Below are positions 1-7,947 of a stretch of DNA of 64,000 nt, piece after piece. Numbering within the stretch: the stretch's first letter is position 1; each line of letters opens with the position of its first letter. A program made the position numbers and the translations under genes. The notes below the pieces were generated by a model. The model searched no databases. It saw only the letters and a list, made by a program, of their open reading frames with translations, and was not told the DNA's origin. This stretch comes from Azospirillum baldaniorum (GTDB lineage: Bacteria > Pseudomonadota > Alphaproteobacteria > Azospirillales > Azospirillaceae), in contig NZ_CP022253.1 of the NCBI RefSeq assembly GCF_003119195.2, positions 1,993,001 through 2,057,000 of the forward strand, given 5' to 3'.

Positions 1-405
1 GGTCAGGAAGCCGGCGGCCTTCAGCGGCGGACGGAGCGCCGGCTCGAAGTAGGTCAGCGCCTTGGAGATGCCGTGACGGACCGCACCGGCCTGACCGGAC
101 AGACCACCGCCGGCCACCGTGACCATCACGTCGAACTGGTCGGCGCGGTCGGTGATGCCGAACGGCTGGGCGATCATCATGCGCAGCACGGGGCGGGCGA
201 AGTAGACTTCCTGGTCGCGGCCGTTGATGACGATCTTGCCGGAGCCCGGCTTGATCCACACGCGGGCGACGGCGTCCTTGCGCTTGCCGGTGGCGTAGGC
301 GCGGCCCTGGGCGTCCAGCTTCGGGGCGACCACTTCGGCGGAGGCGGCGGCCGGAGCGGCAGCGATGTCCTTCAGGCCGGAAAGGGTGGTGGTAACCTGA
401 GCCAT
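1..405 (-). CDS. rpsI: 30S ribosomal protein S9 (partial, 3' end off the window)
   Basis: Small-subunit ribosomal protein uS9. The frame reads from ATG at 405 down to base 1, giving 135 codons. It includes the family block [13 protein letters not shown], then GRDQEVYF, and the end of the visible part, [17 protein letters not shown]. The conserved basic C-terminal tail that reaches the P-site tRNA lies beyond the window edge. An N-terminal extension of about 30 residues rich in Ala and Val precedes the conserved core, as is common in alphaproteobacteria. It starts 4 bp after the rplM stop codon, so the two genes form the usual rplM-rpsI operon. Confidence 0.97.
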   Translation of the reverse strand, partial: MAQVTTTLSGLKDIAAAPAAASAEVVAPKLDAQGRAYATGKRKDAVARVWIKPGSGKIVINGRDQEVYFARPVLRMMIAQPFGITDRADQFDVMVTVAGGGLSGQAGAVRHGISKALTYFEPALRPPLKAAGFLT

Positions 406-409
406 TGGA

Positions 410-880
410 TTACGCGCTCCGCTTATTCTTCGGGTTCATGGCCGCAACGTCGAGAGCGACCGGCTGCTGCGCCTCGTGCGGGTGGGCGGCGCCCTTGTAG
501 ACCTTCAGGTGGGTCATCACCTTGCGGCCGAGCGGACCGCGCGGAACCATGCGCTCCACGGCCTTCTCGATCACGCGCTCCGGGTACTTGCCATCCAGGA
601 TCTGGCCCTTGGAACGGCCCTTGATGCCGCCCGGATAACCGGTGTGCCAGTAGAAGATGTCGTCCTGGCGCTTGTTGCCGGTCAGCTTGACCTTCTCCGC
701 GTTGATCACGACGACATGGTCGCCGCAATCCATGTGCGGGGTGAAGGTCGGCTTGTTCTTGCCGCGCAGGATGTTCGCCAGGATGCTGGCAAGCCGGCCG
801 AGAACGAGGCCGTCGGCATCGACGACGTACCACTTCTTCTCGATGTCGGTCGGCTTCAGATTGAAGGTCTTCATCGCCAC
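410..880 (-). CDS. rplM: 50S ribosomal protein L13
   Basis: Large-subunit ribosomal protein uL13, 156 residues. Recognisable segments are [19 protein letters not shown] near the N-terminus, LGRLAS, the [18 protein letters not shown] block and [23 protein letters not shown]. The family is usually about 142-155 residues. Start could be ATG 880 (MAMKTF) or ATG 874 (MKTF); the longer one is listed. It is the first gene of the operon with rpsI, which begins 4 bp downstream. A promoter-like pair lies about 75-105 bases upstream (see 955-984). In E. coli L13 regulates its own operon; whether that applies here cannot be seen. Confidence 0.97.
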   Translation of the reverse strand: MAMKTFNLKPTDIEKKWYVVDADGLVLGRLASILANILRGKNKPTFTPHMDCGDHVVVINAEKVKLTGNKRQDDIFYWHTGYPGGIKGRSKGQILDGKYPERVIEKAVERMVPRGPLGRKVMTHLKVYKGAAHPHEAQQPVALDVAAMNPKNKRSA

Positions 881-954
881 ACTCGTTGACTAAACGTGGA
901 TCGGCGGGCCACCGAAACTGGACGTTCAATCCCCGGGGCGCCGAAGCGGCCGGT

Positions 955-984
955 TTTGTACGCAGCGCAGGGGTACTCTGTCAA
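955..984 (-). promoter_or_regulatory. Candidate sigma-70 promoter of rplM-rpsI
   Basis: On the minus strand TTGACA (984-979) is followed after 18 bases by TACAAA (960-955), about 75 bases before the rplM start. The -35 box matches the consensus exactly. The -10 box is weaker. The box overlaps a small inverted repeat (984-988 with 995-999). Confidence 0.5.
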
Positions 985-1020
985 CGGAAAAATATCCGTT
1001 TCATATCAAAGCCCTACGAG

Positions 1021-1040
1021 CACGGTATCATTTTACCGTG
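1021..1040. promoter_or_regulatory. Inverted repeat upstream of rplM
   Basis: CACGGTA (1021-1027) and TACCGTG (1034-1040) form a perfect 7-bp inverted repeat with a 6-base spacer. It lies between the end of the thioesterase gene and the rplM promoter, in an AT-rich patch that also holds TGATATCA at 1054-1061. It may be an operator or part of a transcription end; no regulator is identified. Confidence 0.3.
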
Positions 1041-1070
1041 AAAGCAAAGACATTGATATCATTGGTGTTT

Positions 1071-1553
1071 TCAGGACATTTCCGGATCGTGGTATCCTGA
1101 TACCGCGAGCGTCACCGGGTCGTGCGGCGGAATCGAGTAGGTGCCGGTGGCGTGGGCGACGGGCTCCGGATCGCCCTCGGAGAACAGCAGGACTTCGCCA
1201 TAGGCCAGCCGCTTGCCCATCTTCAGGATCCGGCAATTGGCGGTGATGGCGACCGGCGCCGGACGGCGCAGGAAGTTGATGGTCATGCTGGTGGTCACCG
1301 CCAGTTCCACCCGCCCGATCAGGCTGAGCACGGCGGCGTAGAGCGCCACGTCGGCCAAGCCGAACATCGCCGGCCCGGTCACCGTGCCGCCGGGACGGAC
1401 GAAGCTGTCGTTGTAGGGCAGCTTCATGCGCACGGTCCCGGCGCCAAGTTGCTCGATGGTGATTCCATAATTGCCGACCAGCGGCACGCCCTCGCGAATC
1501 AGGGCTTCCAGTTCCTCGGCGGACACGACCGGCGCGCTCATTCCCTCACCCAT
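1071..1553 (-). CDS. PaaI-family hotdog thioesterase
   Basis: Small acyl-CoA thioesterase-like protein, 160 residues. Seen: a hotdog core with NDSFVRPGGTVTGPAMFGLADVALYAAV, where the helix residue usually supplied as Asp/Glu follows the GG-x-V-x-GP stretch, then TTSMTINFLRRP, a strand typical of PaaI/YbgC-like thioesterases (TxxLxxxYLRP). Family members hydrolyse acyl- or aryl-CoA esters as homotetramers in the cytoplasm. ATG 1553 or the internal ATG 1541 (MSAPVV) could both start the protein. It stands alone, transcribed toward rplM. The substrate cannot be read from sequence. Confidence 0.8.
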   Translation of the reverse strand: MGEGMSAPVVSAEELEALIREGVPLVGNYGITIEQLGAGTVRMKLPYNDSFVRPGGTVTGPAMFGLADVALYAAVLSLIGRVELAVTTSMTINFLRRPAPVAITANCRILKMGKRLAYGEVLLFSEGDPEPVAHATGTYSIPPHDPVTLAVSGYHDPEMS

Positions 1554-1800
1554 GGATTTTCTTATGGAGGCCCGATCATGGCGGACATTCCCCGGCCCGC
1601 CAAGCGCATCGCGGTGCCGTCTATTTTACACAACCATCCGAGGCCAAACGGCATTAAATCTACAAACGTTATCAACAAATAGGTTGAGTTGTCCGCCTTG
1701 GCACCGTTAGATGAACGGACCACACGCCCGGTTCCGTGGCGGGGGCGGTCGGGGTACTGTTCCCGCCAACGATCAAAACATCCGGGAGGATTGGACAGCG

Positions 1801-2607
1801 ATGAACGACACCCCGCCCCTCATCGGCGACGACGCGCCGCTGGTTCTCCGCGAGGACCGCGACGGAGTCGCCACCCTGACGCTGAACCGCCCGCAGGCGC
1901 GCAACGCCCTGTCCGTCGGGCTGATGGGCGCGCTGCAGGCGGAGCTGGACACCATCCACCAGGACTCCACGGTCCGCGCCGTGGTGCTGGCCGGGGCCGG
2001 GCCGGCCTTCTGCGCCGGGCACGACCTCAAGGAGATGCGCGCCAATCCGGACCGCGCGGCCTATGAATCGCTGTTCGTCCAGTGCTCCAAACTGATGCTG
2101 ACGGTCAGCCGCATCCGCCAGCCGGTGATCGCCAAGGTCCACGGCATCGCCACGGCGGCGGGGTGCCAGCTCGTCGCCACCTGCGACCTCGCCTATTGCG
2201 CCGACACGGCGCGATTCGCCACGCCGGGCGTGAACATCGGCCTGTTCTGCTCCACCCCCATGGTGGCGCTGAGCCGCGCCGTGGGGCGCAAGGCGGCTAT
2301 GGAAATGCTTCTGCTCGGCGACCTGATCGGCGCCGAGGAAGCGGTGCGCATCGGCCTCGTCAACCGCGCTGTGCCGGCCGACCGGCTCGACGCCGTGGTG
2401 ACGGAGGCCGCCGGCAAGATCGCCGCGAAGTCGCCGCTGACTCTCGCCATCGGCAAGGAGGCCTTCTACCGCCAGATCGAGCTGGACGTGGAGGAGGCCT
2501 ACGCCTACGCCGCCCGCGTGATGACCGAGAACATGCTGGCCCGCGACGCCGAGGAGGGCATTGACGCCTTCCTGCAGAAGCGCCCTCCGGTGTGGTGCGG
2601 CCAATGA
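1801..2607 (+). CDS. Enoyl-CoA hydratase/isomerase family protein
   Basis: Crotonase-fold protein of 268 residues. Seen: LTLNRPQARNALS near the N-terminus, VVLAGAGPAFCAGHDLKEM (first oxyanion-hole strand) and KVHGIATAAGCQLVATCDLAY (second oxyanion-hole Gly). The FCAGHDLKE and IATAAGCQL signatures resemble the mitochondrial ECHDC3-like branch rather than classical FadB/PaaF hydratases, and the second catalytic Glu of true hydratases is not obvious. The start was placed at ATG 1801 because GGGAGGA lies about ten bases upstream; the frame stays open to 1711. The stop overlaps the next gene's ATG (ATGA), so the two are translationally coupled. Confidence 0.88.
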   Translation: MNDTPPLIGDDAPLVLREDRDGVATLTLNRPQARNALSVGLMGALQAELDTIHQDSTVRAVVLAGAGPAFCAGHDLKEMRANPDRAAYESLFVQCSKLMLTVSRIRQPVIAKVHGIATAAGCQLVATCDLAYCADTARFATPGVNIGLFCSTPMVALSRAVGRKAAMEMLLLGDLIGAEEAVRIGLVNRAVPADRLDAVVTEAAGKIAAKSPLTLAIGKEAFYRQIELDVEEAYAYAARVMTENMLARDAEEGIDAFLQKRPPVWCGQ

Positions 2608-3122
2608 GCGGCCCCGCCCCCTCGCACGACGGCTACAGCGACGAGTTCATCCGCGGCGTTCTGGATCGGGTGAAGACCATCGCCCTGGTCGGCGCGTCGA
2701 ACGACCCGGTGAAGGCCAGCTTCATCGTGCTGAAGTACCTGCGCGACAAGGGCTACCGGGTCATCCCCATCAACCCGAAGCTGGCCGGCCAGACCATCCT
2801 TGGCGAACGCGTCCACGCCAGCCTGTCGGAGCTGCCGGAGCCGCCCGACATGGTGGATGTCTTCCGCAACGCCACAGCCGCCGGAGGGGTGACCGACGAG
2901 GCCATCGCCATCGGCGCCAAGGTGGTGTGGATGCAGCTCGGCGTGCGCAACGACGAGGCGGCGGCGCGGGCCGAGGCGGCGGGGCTGACCGTCATCATGA
3001 ACCGCTGTCCCAAGATCGAGCTTCAGCGCCTGTTCCACGAGATCGGGCGCATCGGCGTCAACTCCAACATCCTGACGTCCAAGAAGGCCGCACCGGCCAA
3101 ATCCTTCAAAAAACTGATGTAA
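2604..3122 (+). CDS. CoA-binding domain protein (YccU-like)
   Basis: Protein of 172 residues with a single Rossmann-type CoA-binding domain. Seen: ALVGASNDPVKASFIVLKYLRDKGYRVIPINPK (nucleotide-binding loop and first helix), VDVFRNA, and VWMQLGVRNDEAAARAEAAGLTVIMNRCPKIE, the family's Cys-containing end motif. Such proteins resemble the CoA-binding half of succinyl-CoA synthetase and bind CoA or CoA disulfide; their job is not settled. ATG 2604 overlaps the preceding stop (ATGA). metY follows after 18 bp. The three genes appear to be one operon. Confidence 0.87.
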   Translation: MSGPAPSHDGYSDEFIRGVLDRVKTIALVGASNDPVKASFIVLKYLRDKGYRVIPINPKLAGQTILGERVHASLSELPEPPDMVDVFRNATAAGGVTDEAIAIGAKVVWMQLGVRNDEAAARAEAAGLTVIMNRCPKIELQRLFHEIGRIGVNSNILTSKKAAPAKSFKKLM

Positions 3123-3140
3123 AAAGCAGAGGAAGCCATC

Positions 3141-4430
3141 ATGAGCGAGCAGAAGTCCTTCGGTTTCGAAACCCGCGCCATCCACGCCGGCGCCGCCCCC
3201 GACCCCGCCACCGGGGCGCGCCAGACGCCGATCTACCAGACGACCAGCTTCGTCTTCGACGACGTGGACGACGCGGCGTCGCTGTTCAACCTCCAGAAGG
3301 TCGGCTTCATCTACTCCCGCCTGACCAACCCGACCGTGTCGGTGCTGGAGGAGCGGCTCGCCAACCTGGAAGGCGGCGCCGGTGCCACGGCCACCTCCTC
3401 CGGCCACGCCGCGCAGCTGCTCGCCCTGTTCCCGCTGATGGAGCCGGGCGACGAGATCGTCGCCTCGCGCAAGCTCTACGGCGGCACGCTCAACCAGCTC
3501 GGCACCAGCTTCCCGCGCGCCTTCGGCTGGAAGTCCGTCTTCGTGGACACCGACCAGCCGGAGAACGTCCGCGCCGCCATCACCGCGAAGACCAAGGCCA
3601 TCTTCGTGGAAAGCCTCGCCAACCCCGGCGGCGTGGTCACCGACCTGGAGGCCATCGCGAAGATCGCCGACGAGGCCGGCATTCCGCTGATCGTCGACAA
3701 CACGCTGGCGACCCCGTACCTGATCAACCCGATCCAGTGGGGCGCCACGCTGGTCGTGCATTCGACCACGAAGTTCCTGTCCGGCAACGGCACCTCGGTC
3801 GGCGGCGTGGTCATCGACAGCGGCAGCTTCGACTGGGGCAAGTCCGGCAAGTTCCCCGCCCTGTCGGAGCCGGACGCCGGCTATCACGGGCTGAAGTTCC
3901 AGGAGACCTTCGGTCATCTGGCCTTCACCATCCACGGCCACGCCGTCGGCCTGCGCGACCTCGGGCCGAGCCAGGCGCCGCTGAACGCCTTCCTGACGCT
4001 GAACGGCATCGAGACGCTGCCGCTGCGCATGCAGCGCCACAGCGACAGCGCCCTGAAAGTCGCGCAGTTCCTGGAAAGCCACCCGGCGGTGGGCTGGGTC
4101 AGCTACGCCGGACTGGAATCGTCCAAGTACAACGCGCTCGCCAAGAAGTACCTGCCGAAGGGTGCCGGCGCCGTGCTGACCTTCGGCGTCAAGGGCGGCT
4201 TCGACACCGGGGTGAAGGTGGTGGAGAACGTCCAGCTCCTCAGCCATCTCGCCAACATCGGTGACAGCCGGTCGCTGATCATCCACCCCTCCTCGACCAC
4301 GCACCGTCAGCTGTCGCCCGAAGGTCAGGCCCAGGCGGGCGCCGGCCCGGACGTGCTGCGCCTGTCAATCGGCCTGGAGAGCGTGGAGGACATCATCGCC
4401 GACCTCGACCGCGCGCTGTCGGCCGCCTGA
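3141..4430 (+). CDS. metY: O-acetylhomoserine aminocarboxypropyltransferase (sulfhydrylase)
   Basis: PLP enzyme of the Cys/Met metabolism family, 429 residues, the usual MetY length. It makes homocysteine from O-acetylhomoserine and sulfide. Seen: FETRAIHAG at the N-terminus, IYQTTSFVFDD, YSRLTNPT, the SSGHAAQ loop, VDNTLATPYLINP, and the PLP lysine K211 in VVHSTTKFLSGNGTS. The long insert and GNG after the lysine separate MetY from MetB/MetC. AGAGGAAG precedes the ATG. It lies 18 bp after the CoA-binding gene, a neighbour pair I recall as common. No SAM riboswitch fits in the 18-bp gap, so regulation, if any, acts at the operon head. Confidence 0.95.
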   Translation: MSEQKSFGFETRAIHAGAAPDPATGARQTPIYQTTSFVFDDVDDAASLFNLQKVGFIYSRLTNPTVSVLEERLANLEGGAGATATSSGHAAQLLALFPLMEPGDEIVASRKLYGGTLNQLGTSFPRAFGWKSVFVDTDQPENVRAAITAKTKAIFVESLANPGGVVTDLEAIAKIADEAGIPLIVDNTLATPYLINPIQWGATLVVHSTTKFLSGNGTSVGGVVIDSGSFDWGKSGKFPALSEPDAGYHGLKFQETFGHLAFTIHGHAVGLRDLGPSQAPLNAFLTLNGIETLPLRMQRHSDSALKVAQFLESHPAVGWVSYAGLESSKYNALAKKYLPKGAGAVLTFGVKGGFDTGVKVVENVQLLSHLANIGDSRSLIIHPSSTTHRQLSPEGQAQAGAGPDVLRLSIGLESVEDIIADLDRALSAA

Positions 4431-4438
4431 TGCCGGCT

Positions 4439-4480
4439 CCCCTCCGCCCGCTGCGGCGTCCGGCCCGGCGGGCGGAGGGG
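4439..4480 (+). terminator. GC-rich hairpin after metY
   Basis: CCCCTCCGCCCG (4439-4450) pairs with CGGGCGGAGGGG (4469-4480), a perfect 12-bp stem with an 18-base loop, 8 bases after the metY stop. It lacks a U-tract (tail TACCCC), so it may act as a pause or mRNA-stabilising structure rather than an intrinsic terminator. Confidence 0.45.
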
Positions 4481-4588
4481 TACCCCGCAAGAGGTAGACA
4501 TGACGCGAAGGGCTGAGCGCTGGCCGTTCCATTGACCGCCGCAGGTCATAGCACCGACCCTGACGCGAACAGGGTGGGGAAGCGGAGC

Positions 4589-5263
4589 ATGAGCGGACGG
4601 CTCAGGCGGGGGGTGGCGGCGGTCGCGGTGCTGGGGCTGGGCGGCTGCGCGGGAGCGCCGGTGGCGATGACCGCCGCGTCCTTCGCGGTGGACGGGATGC
4701 TGTATGTCGGAACCAACAAGAGCAGCACCGACCACATGCTGTCGGCGATGCTGCAGCAGGATTGCGCGACCTTCCGTGTCCTGAGCCAAGGCTATGTCTG
4801 CAGGCCGGTGATTGTGCCGGTGGTCCGCAGCGCCGAGAGCGTACCGATCCCCCTTCCGGAAACCGAACCATCACCCGCCCCCGCCCCGCCCGCGCCGCTC
4901 CCCGTGACGGCGGAGGTGGAGATCGCCGCGCTGCCGCCGATGCCGCCGATGCCGCCGATGCCGCGTGCCGCCGAACGGCGCTTCCTCGTGGTGGCGGGCA
5001 GCTTTTCCAAGCGTGGGCAGGCAGAAGCCCAGCGCGCGCGGTTGGGCCATCCGGAGGCCGACATCGTGGCGGCCGACGTGCACGGTCGGCGCATCCACCG
5101 CCTCGTCCTACCGCCGGAGGACCGCCCAACCGCCCTGCGCCGCTTGGCCGAGATCCGCGCCGCCGGGGTCGGCGACGCGTGGCTCCTGACCTGGAAAGGG
5201 CGGACGGTGGTCGCCGACCTGCCCGGCGACGCGCCCTACCCCAGCCTGCCGGACCAGATGTGA
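4589..5263 (+). CDS. SPOR-domain lipoprotein
   Basis: Protein of 224 residues. Seen: a lipoprotein signal ending in LGLGGC (lipobox Cys near residue 20), then CAGAPVAMTAASFAVDGMLYVGTNKSSTDHMLSAM, a proline-rich linker containing three PPM repeats (around 4930-4965), and a C-terminal domain RRFLVVAGSFSKRGQAEAQRARL...HRLVLPP that fits the SPOR peptidoglycan-binding fold (V-x-x-GSF start). The likely site is the periplasmic face of an envelope membrane, binding denuded glycan. Start at ATG 4589 gives the signal peptide at the true N-terminus; the frame opens upstream. It ends 4 bp before the convergent MFS gene. Confidence 0.75.
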   Translation: MSGRLRRGVAAVAVLGLGGCAGAPVAMTAASFAVDGMLYVGTNKSSTDHMLSAMLQQDCATFRVLSQGYVCRPVIVPVVRSAESVPIPLPETEPSPAPAPPAPLPVTAEVEIAALPPMPPMPPMPRAAERRFLVVAGSFSKRGQAEAQRARLGHPEADIVAADVHGRRIHRLVLPPEDRPTALRRLAEIRAAGVGDAWLLTWKGRTVVADLPGDAPYPSLPDQM

Positions 5264-5267
5264 GGCG

Positions 5268-6482
5268 TCACTCCGCCGCCGCCATCGGCGCGGCGGCGGG
5301 CTTGGCCGGAACGTCCCGGTCGCGCGGCAGCAGCAGCGCCGCCGCGAAGGCGACCAGCGCAAGCACCGACAGCGTGATGTAGAGCATGACGAATTCGCCC
5401 GTCCGCTCATAGACCAGGGCGACGAGTTGCACGGCCAACGGGCCGGCGCCGAAGGACAGGATGAACTTGGCCCCATAGGCCAGCCCGCGGTGCTTTTCCG
5501 GGGTGTAGCGGGCGAGCAGAAGATTCTCCGCCGGGATCTGCACCTGGGAGGCGACGACGACCAGAGCCGCCGCACCGACCAGCGGCAGATCGGCCAGGAC
5601 CGCCACCGCCGCCATCATCGGCACCTGGACCAGCAGGCACAGGGTGTAGATGCGCTTCAGCGGGTACTTGTCCGCCAGATGCCCGCCGATGAGCTGCGGC
5701 AGGGCGGCGAACAGATAGACCGCCGTCACCACGCCGCCGACGCCCAGCGTGCTGCCGCCCAGCAGGTCGCTCAGCCGCGCCTCGAACAGCTTCGGCAGCA
5801 CCACCTGCATGGCGTTGAACATCAGCCCGGCGCAGACCATCGTCACCGACAGCACGAAGAAGGCGCGGATCACGTCGCCGCGCGAGGCCTTGGGGATCGG
5901 CTTCACGTCGCCCTGGCGGTCCTCGACCTTGCCCGTGGCGATCAGCAGGGCCAGAACGACGCCCAGCCCCAGGCAGACCGCACCCGGAATCAGGAAGGCG
6001 GAGCGCCATCCCAGCCATTCGGTCAGACCGCCGGCCACCACCGCCGCCGAGGCGATGCCGATGGTGCCGAAGATGCCCTGGTAGCCCAGCGCCTTGCCGC
6101 GGTTGGTGGCGTTCTTGACCATCCAGGCCATGCCCACCGGGTGGTAGATGGAGGAGCCGAGCCCGAGCACCGCCAGCGCCCACAGCAGAGCCTCCGGGCC
6201 GTCGGTCAGGCCGCAGGCGATGGTCCCCGCCCCGGTCAGCAGGAAGAAGACCGCCATCATCCGGCATTCGCTCCAGCGGTCGCCCAGCCAGCCGGCCAGC
6301 GGCGCGCCGACGCCGATCATCAGCGCGCCGAGCGTCCACAGCCGGATCAGCTCGTCGTAGGGCAGCTTCCATTCCCGCTCCAGCGCCAGGACGACGGTCA
6401 GGAACAAGGCCGACACGATGTGCATCAGCGCGTGGCCGATCCAGGAAAAGCCGATCGACAGCCGCGCCGATGTGTCGGTCAT
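5268..6482 (-). CDS. MFS transporter
   Basis: Major facilitator superfamily permease of 404 residues with about 12 hydrophobic segments in two halves. Seen: GVGAPLAGWLGDRWSECRMMAV, the family A-motif (G-x-L-x-D-R-x-x-x-x) after helix 2, and a second-half counterpart QLIGGHLADKYPLKRIY. IYHPVGMAWMVKNATNRGKALGYQGIFGTIGIA resembles the fosmidomycin-resistance (Fsr)-like and related branches, but the substrate is unknown. ATG 6482 (MTDTSARL) was chosen because it starts just before the first membrane segment. It is a single gene convergent with the lipoprotein gene. Confidence 0.85.
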   Translation of the reverse strand: MTDTSARLSIGFSWIGHALMHIVSALFLTVVLALEREWKLPYDELIRLWTLGALMIGVGAPLAGWLGDRWSECRMMAVFFLLTGAGTIACGLTDGPEALLWALAVLGLGSSIYHPVGMAWMVKNATNRGKALGYQGIFGTIGIASAAVVAGGLTEWLGWRSAFLIPGAVCLGLGVVLALLIATGKVEDRQGDVKPIPKASRGDVIRAFFVLSVTMVCAGLMFNAMQVVLPKLFEARLSDLLGGSTLGVGGVVTAVYLFAALPQLIGGHLADKYPLKRIYTLCLLVQVPMMAAVAVLADLPLVGAAALVVVASQVQIPAENLLLARYTPEKHRGLAYGAKFILSFGAGPLAVQLVALVYERTGEFVMLYITLSVLALVAFAAALLLPRDRDVPAKPAAAPMAAAE

Positions 6483-6603
6483 GGAAATTCTCCGCATCCG
6501 GATGATTTGCGCTTGAAAGCAACTCTTGCGAAACTGGCACGCGGGTCGGAGGCGGTCCAATGCGCCGCCGTCATGGCCGACATGCGGCGGCCGGCATCGG
6601 GGC

Positions 6604-6918
6604 TCAGGCGGTCTCGTCGCGCAGCCAGTCCAGATAGGCCGGGTTGCCGCGCCCCACCCTCAGCTCGACCACGCAGGGCACCTCGTAGCTGTGCAACTCC
6701 CGCACCCGCGCGGTGAGCCGGTCGAACAGCTCCGCCCGCGTCTTGGCAATCAGAACCGTTTCCGTGGCTTCCTCGATGGCATCCTGCCAGCGGTAGATGG
6801 AGGTCATGCCGTCGAAAATGTTGGCGCAGGCGGCCAGCCGCTCCTCGACCAGCGCGCGGCCGATGCGCCGGGCCTCGTCCCGCGATCCGGCGGTGATGTA
6901 GGCGAAGACGAATTCCAT
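6604..6918 (-). CDS. cutA: CutA divalent-cation tolerance protein
   Basis: CutA1 family, 104 residues, the normal length of this trimeric signal-protein-like fold. Seen: FAYITAGSRDEARRIGRALVEERLAACANIF (the L-A-A-C-x-N-I signature), SIYRWQDAIEEATETVLIAKT, and the C-terminal HSYEVPCVVELRVGRGNPAYLDWL, which matches the family's Y-E-V-P...G...Y-L-x-W motif. In E. coli the gene was linked to copper tolerance; the biochemical role remains unclear. ATG 6918 was chosen over upstream frame extension because it starts directly before the first beta strand. Confidence 0.93.
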   Translation of the reverse strand: MEFVFAYITAGSRDEARRIGRALVEERLAACANIFDGMTSIYRWQDAIEEATETVLIAKTRAELFDRLTARVRELHSYEVPCVVELRVGRGNPAYLDWLRDETA

Positions 6919-7010
6919 GACCGAAGCCTTTCGATGTAGAGTGCCCGAATCTTGCCACAGGCCGCCAGAGCGCAACAGCCAGGCCGCAACATCTTCCGAG
7001 GCGACGAACC

Positions 7011-7295
7011 ATGGCCGCACCCCGACGCACCACGTCCCGACGCCGCCCCACCGAGGCGCAGGCGGCGTGGCTGCGCAACGGCCTGGACCAGCCCGGCGGC
7101 AAGCTGCCCCTGTTCGACGGCGACGGCCAGCGCGTCAAGCGCCAGACCATCGAAAGCTGCCTGAAGTCCGGCTGGGCGGAGCGCTGGTTCCACAACCCGC
7201 TGAAGCCCGACTGGCTGGTCTGCCGCCTGACCGACGCCGGCCGCGCCGCCCTCGCCCCCCGCCCCGCCGCGAAGGAACTCGTCCAGGCGGAGTGA
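7011..7295 (+). CDS. Small conserved-looking hypothetical protein
   Basis: Ninety-four residues, not recognised. The N-terminus is basic ([15 protein letters not shown]), followed by AAWLRNGLDQPGGKLPLFDGDGQRVKRQTIESCLKSGWAERWFHNPLKPDWLVCRLTDAGRAAL. The second half reads like a winged-helix fragment: a helix, a turn, and a final L-V-C-R-L-T-D-A-G-R-x-A-L, the pattern that closes many MarR-like or replaced-HTH domains. It is divergent from cutA (93 bp apart). A small nucleic-acid-binding protein is possible but is inference only. Confidence 0.6.
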   Translation: MAAPRRTTSRRRPTEAQAAWLRNGLDQPGGKLPLFDGDGQRVKRQTIESCLKSGWAERWFHNPLKPDWLVCRLTDAGRAALAPRPAAKELVQAE

Positions 7296-7352
7296 CCGCC
7301 GGGCGGGTGACGATCCACCCCATGCGCACCCCCATGCGCACCATGTTGCGGT

Positions 7353-7390
7353 CCGCGAACGCTCGCGGCCCGACCGGGCTTTGTTTTGTG
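7353..7390 (+). terminator. Possible terminator
   Basis: Overlapping small hairpins, CCGCGA/TCGCGG (7353-7358 with 7363-7368) and GCCCG/CGGGC (7368-7372 with 7375-7379), are followed by TTTGTTTTG. It could end transcription of the hypothetical gene before the P-loop gene. Confidence 0.4.
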
Positions 7391-7403
7391 ACGGTATCAA
7401 TCC

Positions 7404-7931
7404 ATGCAGCTCTCCGACCTCGGCCACCGCATTTGCATTCTCGGGCCGTCCAACAGTGGAAAATCCACGCTTGCCGAAGCGATCGCGCGGCAGCGCGGCT
7501 TTCCCGTCGTCCATCTCGACCGGCTGTACCACGCCCCCAACACGGACTGGCAGCCGCGGCCGACCGAAGAATTCGTCGCCCTCCACGACGCAGCCATCGC
7601 CGGCGAGCGCTGGGTCATGGAGGGAAACTACTCACGCTGCATTCCGCAGCGTTTCCAGCGGGCGACGGGCCTGATCTACCTGGACGTGCCCATGCCGCTC
7701 AGCCTGCTGCGCTACTTCCGCCGAACCCTGTTCGAACGGGAACGGCGCGGCGCGCTGGAGGGCCGACGGGACAGCATCAAGTGGGAAATGATCCGCCACA
7801 TCGCCGTCACCACCCCGAGAAACCGGGCGCGGAACCTGCGGACCTTCGATCAGGCCGACCTGCCGAAGATCCGGATCGACTCCGCGCGCGACCTGAACGC
7901 GTGGTACCGGCGCTGGGACCTTACGCGATAA
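7404..7931 (+). CDS. P-loop ATPase, adenylate-kinase/FlaR-like
   Basis: Protein of 175 residues with a Walker A motif ILGPSNSGKSTLAEAIARQ at about residues 11-30. It then has VVHLDRLYHAPN, an Asp-x-x-Tyr/Phe pattern typical of the small DNA-topology-modulation (FlaR) and shikimate/adenylate-kinase-like group, WVMEGNYS, and a C-terminal lid region rich in Arg (RRTLFERERRGALEGRRDS). FlaR-like proteins are predicted nucleoside or nucleotide kinases; the substrate is unknown. It ends in the stem of an inverted repeat shared with the convergent kinase gene. Confidence 0.75.
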   Translation: MQLSDLGHRICILGPSNSGKSTLAEAIARQRGFPVVHLDRLYHAPNTDWQPRPTEEFVALHDAAIAGERWVMEGNYSRCIPQRFQRATGLIYLDVPMPLSLLRYFRRTLFERERRGALEGRRDSIKWEMIRHIAVTTPRNRARNLRTFDQADLPKIRIDSARDLNAWYRRWDLTR

Positions 7932-7937
7932 GGTCCC
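7915..7937. terminator. Inverted repeat between convergent genes
   Basis: GGGACCTTA (7915-7923) and TAAGGTCCC (7929-7937) form a perfect 9-bp stem with a 5-base loop, overlapping the stop codon of the P-loop gene and lying just after the end of the convergent histidine kinase. No U-tract follows on either strand, so its termination role is uncertain. Confidence 0.4.
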
Positions 7938-7947
7938 GGCGCACGCC

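Noticed and set aside
73-889. Plus-strand frames opposite rpsI and rplM
   Set aside because: Antisense of two ribosomal protein genes.
3123-3140. Possible SAM riboswitch before metY
   Set aside because: Only 18 bases separate the CoA-binding stop from the metY start, too short for a riboswitch.
4930-4965. Short ATGCCGCCG repeat in the SPOR lipoprotein gene as a mobile or regulatory repeat
   Set aside because: It encodes PPM repeats in a proline-rich linker, ordinary for this kind of protein.
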